Shown piece by piece: positions 58,921 through 64,000 of a stretch of DNA of 64,000 nt. Each line of letters starts with the position of its first letter. Within the stretch, counting starts at the first letter, position 1. The position numbers and the translations under genes are program-made. This stretch comes from Streptomyces sp. 378 (GTDB lineage: Bacteria > Actinomycetota > Actinomycetes > Streptomycetales > Streptomycetaceae): contig NZ_JASKMS010000026.1 in assembly GCF_030124145.1 (NCBI RefSeq), positions 1 to 64,000 of the forward strand, in the 5' to 3' direction. The notes beneath the pieces were generated by a model. That model worked only from the letters and a program-made list of their open reading frames with translations. It made no database searches and was not told the origin of the DNA.

Positions 58921-59925
58921 ATGCCCGCACGCCGCAAGGCCGCCACCGCCGCCGCCCTCGGCGGCCTCCCGCTCGCCCTGACCGCGCTGACCGCCGTCCC
59001 GGCCGCCGCGCACGGCTCGATGGGCGACCCGGTCAGCCGGGTCTCGCAGTGCTACGCCGAGGGCCCCGAGAGCCCGAGGTCGGCCGCGTGCGAGGCGGCG
59101 GTCGCGGCCGGCGGCACCCAGGCCCTCTACGACTGGAACGGCATCCGCATCGGCGACGCGGGCGGCCGGCACCAGCAGCTCATCCCGGACGGCAAGCTGT
59201 GCAGCGCGAACAACGAGGAGTTCAAGGGCCTCGACCTGGCCCGCGCCGACTGGCCCGCGACCGGGGTGAGCAGCGGCTCGCACACCTTCGAGTACCGCGT
59301 GACCGCGCCCCACAAGGGCACCTTCACGGTGTACATCACCAAGCCCGGCTACGACCCGGCCGAGCCGCTCGCCTGGAAGGACCTGGATCTCGCGCACCCC
59401 GTCGCGACGTCCACGAACCCGGCCGCCACCGGCGGCTTCTACACGTTCTCCGGGACCCTGCCCCAGCGCTCGGGCAAGCACCTGCTGTACGCGGTCTGGC
59501 AGCGGTCGGACAGCCCGGAGGCCTTCTACTCCTGCTCGGACGTCGGCTTCGGCGGCGGTGGCGGCGCGGCAGGGGGCGCCACCCCGGCCCCCTCGGCCTC
59601 CGCTCCCACCGAGGAGCAGATCGAGGAGGGCAACGACAAGTCGACGATCGAGCACCACGGGCACGGCGACAACGACCCCAGCACCTCGGCCGAGCCGGCC
59701 GCGGCCCCGAAGGAGGGGAGCACGGCGGTCCGGCCGAAGGCCGCCGCATCCGCGCCCAACCGGCCCGAGGCGGCCGGTGCCACCGAGAACCTCGCCGAGA
59801 CCGGCGGTGACAGCGGCACCGCCTACCTCGCGATCGGCGGCGCGGCCACCCTGGCGCTCGGCTCGTCGGCCCTGTTCCTGTCGGCCCGGCGCCGGACGGA
59901 CAGCGCCGGACGGCACGGCCGGTGA
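58921..59925 (+). CDS. Cell-wall-anchored lytic polysaccharide monooxygenase (AA10) with LAETG sortase signal
   Basis: The 334-residue protein has a signal peptide ending AAA, so the mature enzyme begins with His31. His31 and His130 (TAPH) form the copper histidine brace, and Phe201 (AFYSC) fits the axial position of AA10 enzymes. The catalytic domain ends near 210. A disordered Ser/Pro/Glu linker leads to LAETG (290-294), a membrane helix and RRRT, a class E sortase signal. It oxidatively cuts chitin- or cellulose-type glycan while attached to the cell wall. The signal and anchor make it different from secreted AA10 enzymes with binding modules. Confidence 0.92.
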   Translation: MPARRKAATAAALGGLPLALTALTAVPAAAHGSMGDPVSRVSQCYAEGPESPRSAACEAAVAAGGTQALYDWNGIRIGDAGGRHQQLIPDGKLCSANNEEFKGLDLARADWPATGVSSGSHTFEYRVTAPHKGTFTVYITKPGYDPAEPLAWKDLDLAHPVATSTNPAATGGFYTFSGTLPQRSGKHLLYAVWQRSDSPEAFYSCSDVGFGGGGGAAGGATPAPSASAPTEEQIEEGNDKSTIEHHGHGDNDPSTSAEPAAAPKEGSTAVRPKAAASAPNRPEAAGATENLAETGGDSGTAYLAIGGAATLALGSSALFLSARRRTDSAGRHGR

Positions 59926-59977
59926 ACAACGGCCCGGTGAACGGGGTCCGCTGACCCGGTCCACCGCCCCCTGACCA

Positions 59978-60012
59978 GGGGCCTGTCCGGCGGCTCAGGC
60001 CGGACAGGCCCC
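59978..60012. terminator. Bidirectional terminator between LPMO and lipase genes
   Basis: GGGGCCTGTCCGG and CCGGACAGGCCCC form a perfect 13-bp stem over a 9-nt loop. The flanking genes are convergent. Confidence 0.8.
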
Positions 60013-60024
60013 GACACGTCTCCC

Positions 60025-60053
60025 TGACACGTGTCAGAGGATGACACGTGTCA
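60025..60053. repeat. Two identical 12-bp palindromes
   Basis: TGACACGTGTCA occurs at 60025-60036 and 60042-60053, 17 nt apart start to start. The second overlaps the lipase stop codon. Both are perfect palindromes with a CACGTG core, in a convergent region where operators are not expected. Confidence 0.8.
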
Positions 60054-60911
60054 TTCGAAGGCCGATGCGCAGGTGGTGGGCCTGGCCCGCCCCGGATCGA
60101 GGGCGTTGGCCACCTCGTGGAAGGCGACCCGGTCGAGCAGCCCGACGGCCACATGCTCGGACAGGTCGAGGGGGCACAGGTCCTGGAGCAGGACGTTGCG
60201 CACGTCCGGCCCGCTCAGGTACTGGCTGCGCCACGGGGTGACCACCTGGTCGTACCGGGTGGCGATGACGGTGTAGCGCACCCCGGGCACCGTGTCGCCG
60301 CCCGTGTTGAGCTTGGCGAGGAAGGCGGAGCCGGTGACCTGGTCGGCGAGGGCGGGGGTGTTCTTCGCCAACAGGTCGGCGGCGCCGGGGAAGTAGGGCA
60401 GCAGGTGGGTGAACCCGCTCAGGGTGGTGCCGTGGTTGCTGGGCGCGATACCCACCAGGGCGTTCACCTTGGCGGCTCCGCCGAGGAACTTCACGTAGTA
60501 GCGGGGCATCATGCCGCCCTGTGAGTGCCCGACGATGTCGGTCTCGGCGGCGCCGGTGGCCGCGAGCACCCGGTCCACGAAGTCCTTCAGCTGTCCGGCG
60601 GACTTCTCCACGGGTCCGAGGCCGTGGAAGAAGGGGACGCCCTCCAACTGGCCGTAGTCGAGGGAGAAGACGCAGTAACCGCGGACCTTCAGGTAGGGGG
60701 CGAGGCCCAGCCAGTTGTCGACGGAGTTCCCGAGGGTGCCGTGGACCAGGACGACGGGGCGGGGGTGGGTGGCGGACGGCTTGCAGGAGTAGTCGTTCCA
60801 GCCGGAGTTCGGGGCGCCGGAGGCCTGGGCGGTGGTGGCGGGGGCGGTGACGGCGGCGGCGGTCAGCAGCAGCGCGGCCAGGGGTCTGAGCACTCGTTTC
60901 CAGGGCAGCAT
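60051..60911 (-). CDS. Secreted alpha/beta-hydrolase lipase (class 2)
   Basis: The 286-residue protein has a signal peptide (1-31, ending AQAS). The mature domain has HG oxyanion motif VVLVHGTLGNSVDNW and the nucleophile elbow GHSQGG with Ser130. Two Cys pairs are consistent with export. It resembles Streptomyces secreted lipases/esterases. AAGGAG lies 8 nt before ATG 60911. It is convergent with the LPMO. Confidence 0.9.
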   Translation of the reverse strand: MLPWKRVLRPLAALLLTAAAVTAPATTAQASGAPNSGWNDYSCKPSATHPRPVVLVHGTLGNSVDNWLGLAPYLKVRGYCVFSLDYGQLEGVPFFHGLGPVEKSAGQLKDFVDRVLAATGAAETDIVGHSQGGMMPRYYVKFLGGAAKVNALVGIAPSNHGTTLSGFTHLLPYFPGAADLLAKNTPALADQVTGSAFLAKLNTGGDTVPGVRYTVIATRYDQVVTPWRSQYLSGPDVRNVLLQDLCPLDLSEHVAVGLLDRVAFHEVANALDPGRARPTTCASAFE

Positions 60912-61074
60912 CGGGTGATCTCCTTGCGGCTCAAAGGGGGCGCGACGGCACGAGGCCCTGTGATCCGGATCACGAGGATGCTGTTCACTCGTCAAGTTAC
61001 GGGCGAGTAGTCAAACTGGGAAGTTACGCGTCAGCAAAAACTTCCAGTGGTAACCGCCACCCGGGGACCCCGCC

Positions 61075-61521
61075 TCACCAGGCGGGTCGTAGGGGCCCGT
61101 GGGGGGCGACGCGCAGCAACCGCTCGCCCAGGAGGCGCAGTTCTCCCTCCCCCAGTACCGCACTCCACTCCCGCACCGCCTCGGCCGCCGCTTCTTCCGC
61201 GGCCCGTGTGCAGTCCCGGCCCCGCCCGGTCAACACGACCAGCCGCGCCCGCGCGTCCCCGGGGTGCGGCCGCCGCTCGGCGTACCCCTTGCGCACCATC
61301 TCGTCGACGAGTTGGCTCGCGGCCTGCTTGGTCACCCCGAGGTGGACGGCGAGGTCGGTGACCGTCGCGCCGTCCGGAGCGAGCCGGGCGAAGGCGAAAC
61401 CGTGCGCGGGCCGCAGCCCTTCGAAGCCGCGGGCGAGCACGCCCTCGTGGATGCGTTGCGTGAGCCCGCCGGCGGCGGCGAGCAGGGCGGTGGACAGGGC
61501 CATGGCCTCGGAGTTGTGCAC
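61075..61521 (-). CDS. MarR family transcriptional regulator
   Basis: The 148-residue regulator has a MarR winged helix (TVTDLAVHLGVTKQAASQLVDEMVRKGYAERRPHPGDARARLVVLT, about 52-97) and flanking dimer helices. It is divergent from a cupin gene. Three overlapping TTGAC-type dyads lie between the two starts. It probably represses itself and the cupin gene. Start GTG 61521; ATG 61503 would be six residues shorter. Confidence 0.9.
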   Translation of the reverse strand: MHNSEAMALSTALLAAAGGLTQRIHEGVLARGFEGLRPAHGFAFARLAPDGATVTDLAVHLGVTKQAASQLVDEMVRKGYAERRPHPGDARARLVVLTGRGRDCTRAAEEAAAEAVREWSAVLGEGELRLLGERLLRVAPHGPLRPAW

Positions 61522-61538
61522 ACATGCATTGAAACACC

Positions 61539-61587
61539 CTTGACGCGATGGTCAAGCAGCTTGATTATATAGTCAACCTGCTTGACT
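61539..61587. promoter_or_regulatory. Cluster of MarR-type operators
   Basis: Three dyads share TTGAC/GTCAA half-sites: CTTGAC-GCGATG-GTCAAG (61539-61556), TCAAGC-A-GCTTGA (61552-61564) and AGTCAA-CCTGC-TTGACT (61571-61587). An A/T-rich stretch ATTATATAGT lies between the second and third and may be the -10 region. Confidence 0.75.
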
Positions 61588-61600
61588 ACATGGAGGCCTC

Positions 61601-61975
61601 ATGCCCATCGTCCGCTCGTCCGAAGGCGTCACCCACGAGATCCACGGCGCCCGTTTCGTCTCGTACGCCATCCCGAGCAGCGGCAGCAAGGAGCTGTGCG
61701 CCTGGCGCGGCGAGATCCCGCCCGGCCTCAAGGCACCCGCGCACGCGGTCAGCCGCGAGGAGATCTTCCATCTGCTCGACGGCGAACTGCTGATCACCCT
61801 CGACGGCCGCACCGAGCGGATCGCCGCGGGCGACACGGTGATCATCAACCCCGGCGCCACCCTGACCGTCGAGAACCCGACCGACCGGACCGCGTACTCC
61901 TGGGTCACCACCTCGATCGGCCTGGAGGCACGGCTGGCCGACGGCACCCGCGTCGTGCCGCCGTGGGCCAACTGA
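61601..61975 (+). CDS. Cupin domain protein
   Basis: The 124-residue protein forms a single cupin barrel, with AHAVSREEIFHLLDGELLITLDG (motif 1, His and Glu but not the full metal set) and TVIINPGATLTVENP (motif 2 region). Its function may be to bind a small molecule or to act as a dioxygenase or isomerase. It is under the MarR operator cluster. GGAGG lies 9 nt before the ATG. Confidence 0.85.
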   Translation: MPIVRSSEGVTHEIHGARFVSYAIPSSGSKELCAWRGEIPPGLKAPAHAVSREEIFHLLDGELLITLDGRTERIAAGDTVIINPGATLTVENPTDRTAYSWVTTSIGLEARLADGTRVVPPWAN

Positions 61976-61991
61976 CGTCACGCGGAAGGCT

Positions 61992-63011
61992 CTACGCCGC
62001 CCGCCCCCCCAGCCCCCCGGGCATCACCGCCCGCGGCCCGAACTTCGCTCGCGCGCGGTCCGCGACCTCCTCGACACGGCGGACCTTCTCGTCCACCGGG
62101 TCGAAGGTCAGCTGATGGGAGGCCTGGTCGGCGGGGTCGAGCCCCTCGGCGCGCAGGGAGATCGCCCGCACCCGGGCCCGCTGCAGCCCGAGCGCCTCGT
62201 ACATGCCGTACGCGGCCCTGGTCAGCGCCGGGGAGTGCGCGGTCGGTTCGGGCAGGGTGCGACTGCGGGTCGTGGCGATGGGGGTCCCCCCGCTCGAGCC
62301 TGTTCGAGAGTGGGGGAGGTCGGCGTAGCGCACGGTCAGGGTGAGCGTGCGGCAGACCTTCTCCAGGGCGCGCAGCCGGGCACCGATCTCCTCGGCGGCC
62401 GACAGCAGCGCCCGGCGGTGCCGGTCCGGGTCCAGTTCGTCGCGTCCGAAGGGGCGTTCGGTGGCGAGGGACCGGGAGACGGCGTTCGGCACGACCCGGC
62501 CGCGGTCGACGCCGTTCGCCTTCTCACGCAGCTCGCGGCCGGCCTTGGCGCCGACCAGCCGCTGGAGCGTGGACAGCGGTGCGGCGGCGACCCGGCCGAG
62601 GGTGTCGAGACCGTAGTCTCCCAGCGTGTGGGCGGTCGCGGTGCCCACGCCGGGCAGCTCGGCGACGGGCTTGTCCGCGAGGAACTCCGTGATGGCGCCC
62701 GGCTCGTCGGGCACCGCACACGTCACCCCGGGCACGGCGTCGCGCAGCGCCATCCGGGCCAGCATCGGCCCGGGCCCCGCCCCGATCACGCAGTCGACGC
62801 CGTACAGCGCGAGCGACCGCACCCGGATCACCGAGGCCAGTTCGACGGCGTCCCGCCCGAAGTACCGCTCGGCGCCGCGCAGGTCGGCCAGCGCCCCGTC
62901 CGGTGGCAGGGCCTGGACGACGGGGGTGAACTCCTCGAGCATCCCGAGCAGGTGGGGCAGGTCGGCCTCGCTCGTCGGAGGCAGCTGGAAACGTACGCAG
63001 AGGATGGTCAT
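61992..63011 (-). CDS. Y-family DNA polymerase-like protein, catalytically degenerate (ImuB-like)
   Basis: The 339-residue protein follows the Y-family layout from the palm onward: LGDYGLDTLGRVAAAPLSTLQRLVG helix-hairpin-helix and little finger domains are clear. The N-terminal strand lacks the DxDxFFA motif, and the second acidic motif (normally SIDEAFLD) reads PPDGALADLRG, so the catalytic Glu is Gly39. It should not polymerise DNA. Such proteins (ImuB) bridge DnaE2 to the sliding clamp in mutasomes. The C-terminal QLTFDPVDE resembles a clamp-binding motif. A dispersed repeat sits in-frame at 62281-62316. The start overlaps the DnaE2 stop (ATGA). Confidence 0.85.
   Translation of the reverse strand: MTILCVRFQLPPTSEADLPHLLGMLEEFTPVVQALPPDGALADLRGAERYFGRDAVELASVIRVRSLALYGVDCVIGAGPGPMLARMALRDAVPGVTCAVPDEPGAITEFLADKPVAELPGVGTATAHTLGDYGLDTLGRVAAAPLSTLQRLVGAKAGRELREKANGVDRGRVVPNAVSRSLATERPFGRDELDPDRHRRALLSAAEEIGARLRALEKVCRTLTLTVRYADLPHSRTGSSGGTPIATTRSRTLPEPTAHSPALTRAAYGMYEALGLQRARVRAISLRAEGLDPADQASHQLTFDPVDEKVRRVEEVADRARAKFGPRAVMPGGLGGRAA
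62281..62316. repeat. Dispersed hairpin repeat inside the polymerase gene
   Basis: The element GGGGTCCCCCCGCTCGAGCC and onward to TGGGGG folds into an imperfect hairpin with CTCGA arms. From memory, this family is scattered between genes in Streptomyces. Here it lies inside the coding region and is read as part of HSRTGSSGGTP, without breaking the frame. Confidence 0.75.
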
Positions 63012-64000
63012 CCCGCACTCCCCGGACTCTGGTGCCACAACTTCCTCGTGTTCGCGGGCCCTTCGCCCGCCGGACGCAGATCGGCCCAGGGGTGCATCTC
63101 GTACCCCGTGGGCATGCGGATCTTCCGCTGCTCCATCGGATCCCTGGCCGCGGAGCCCGTCGGCGCGGGCGCTCCGTCCGACCCGGCGAGCCGCCGGCGC
63201 GCGGCCCCCTCGCCGTCGCCGCCGGAAGCGTCATCGCCGGAACCCTCGTCACCGGCATCGCCGCCGCCGGGGCCGGCCAGCCGGGCCGCGACCCCCTCCA
63301 GCCCTTCCTCCCGGCGCACGTCCAGCAGATCCGCGAGGTTCCAGGCGGCGGCGCCCACCACGCTGAGGCTGCGCGGGCCTCGGCGCTGCACCACCCCGCG
63401 CACCAGCAGCAGCCAGGAGTGGAAGACGGTGTGGGCGCAGGCGTCGTGGGAGTCGTCGAAGAAGGCGAGGTCGACCAGGCCCGTGCCGTCGTCCAGGGTG
63501 CTGAAGATGACCCGCTTGCCGGACCGGATCGGCGGGGTCTGGGTGGCCGCCTTGGCGCCCGCGACCAGCACCGTCTCTCCGTGCCGGGCCTCGCGCAGCC
63601 GCCGCGCCGACACCACGCCCAGCTCGTCGAGGAACTGCCGGTGGTCGTCCATCAGGTTGCGTGAGGCGTCCATGGACAGCACGCCCAGCTCGGCGCTGAG
63701 CCGTTCCGAGGAGGTGAGGTCGGGCAGCCCGGCCGGAGCGGTCTTCCGGCCTCCGGCCAGGGGGAGCTGCCCGCCGCCCGCACCCCGGGCGCCCCGGTGC
63801 AGCTCGGTCAGATGCAGTTGCAGATCCCGGCGGTTGGCGCCGAACGCGTCCAGCGCTCCCACCTGCGCGAGCCGCTGGGCCAGCGGACGGCTGGGGCGGC
63901 CCCGCTCCCAGAAGTCGACCAGCGAGGCGTACGGCTGTCCCTCGGCGATCCGCGCCGCCTCGGCCTCGCTGATGCCGTGCACATCGGAGAGCGCCAGCCG
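63008..64000 (-). CDS. dnaE2: Error-prone DNA polymerase III alpha subunit DnaE2, C-terminal part
   Basis: This frame enters from the right edge and encodes the last about 330 residues of a DnaE2-type polymerase. It includes the helix-hairpin-helix-like LALSDVHGISEAEAARIAEGQPY, ALDAFGANRRDLQLHL, and an OB-fold segment SGKRVIFSTLDDGTGLVDLAFFDD. A Gly/Asp-rich linker and a MPTGYEMHPWADLRP tail follow. DnaE2 carries out error-prone synthesis across damage. The polymerase-active parts lie beyond the window. The stop overlaps the ImuB-like gene start, so the two are made together. Confidence 0.9.
   Translation of the reverse strand, partial: RLALSDVHGISEAEAARIAEGQPYASLVDFWERGRPSRPLAQRLAQVGALDAFGANRRDLQLHLTELHRGARGAGGGQLPLAGGRKTAPAGLPDLTSSERLSAELGVLSMDASRNLMDDHRQFLDELGVVSARRLREARHGETVLVAGAKAATQTPPIRSGKRVIFSTLDDGTGLVDLAFFDDSHDACAHTVFHSWLLLVRGVVQRRGPRSLSVVGAAAWNLADLLDVRREEGLEGVAARLAGPGGGDAGDEGSGDDASGGDGEGAARRRLAGSDGAPAPTGSAARDPMEQRKIRMPTGYEMHPWADLRPAGEGPANTRKLWHQSPGSAG

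Noticed and set aside
62291..62310. Possible LexA (SOS) box, because CTCGAGCCTGTTCGAG resembles the GAAC-N4-GTTC type
   Set aside because: Only one half fits the actinobacterial SOS box, and the site is part of the dispersed hairpin repeat inside the coding region, not in a promoter.

Overview
The window is high-GC actinobacterial DNA, almost certainly a Streptomyces chromosome. Third codon positions are strongly G/C, GTG starts are common, ribosome sites are GGAGG-like, and several short repeats look like the small intergenic repeats of Streptomyces. Gene content and order (soxR, hmgA, sigma/anti-sigma pair, Ser/Thr kinase next to an SGNH lipase, surface LPMO, secreted lipase, dnaE2) recall, from memory only, the SCO1690-SCO1740 part of the S. 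coelicolor core. No rRNA, tRNA, CRISPR array, phage gene or transposase was seen.

Layout. 0-9.5 kb: an extended SDR, an MDR oxidoreductase, a phosphotransferase/acyl-CoA dehydrogenase pair, a decayed B12-binding gene, and an operon of SDR, acyl-CoA synthetase and TetR. 9.5-17 kb: secreted hydrolases (NamZ-like muramidase, penicillin acylase family), a zinc-ribbon protein, a BKACE enzyme and SoxR. 17-28 kb: MaoC hydratase, a second acyl-CoA dehydrogenase, TetR and ArsR regulators, a 63-bp tandem repeat array, an MHS transporter, an alcohol/aldehyde dehydrogenase pair and a sugar-type ABC ATPase. 28-34 kb: a broken MFS gene, a CitMHS citrate transporter, a molybdopterin oxidoreductase, TetR and a lipoprotein. 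34-40 kb: hmgA, GntR, a type ISP-related protein, and a TetR-controlled ABC exporter. 40-50 kb: a SigK/RskA-like pair diverging from DUF4331, TPR and NicO genes, then a Ser/Thr kinase and an SGNH hydrolase. 50-64 kb: a GT2-GT2-deacetylase operon, DUF5925 ATPase, DUF72, GntR, GNAT, DUF402, methyltransferase, sortase-type LPMO, lipase, MarR/cupin, and an ImuB-like polymerase beside dnaE2, which runs off the right edge.

How the genes fit together. Much of the left half is acyl-CoA and small-molecule catabolism under TetR control. The sequence shows three separate operator families that recur at different promoters: CATACCGACCGG-type at four promoters, AAAYTA-N7-TAGTTT at two, and CTAAGC-N4-GCTTAG at two. 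They allow regulators to be assigned to targets. Two further regulators, at 38.3 and 61.5 kb, have clustered palindromes at their divergent promoters. Envelope functions dominate 40-61 kb.

The strongest oddities are the 63-bp array that is open in several frames, the inverted operator pair that sits inside the first codons of an ABC gene, two decayed genes, the in-frame (CACGGG)8 microsatellite in a NicO transporter, and a Y-family polymerase that lacks its catalytic acids and carries a repeat element inside its reading frame.
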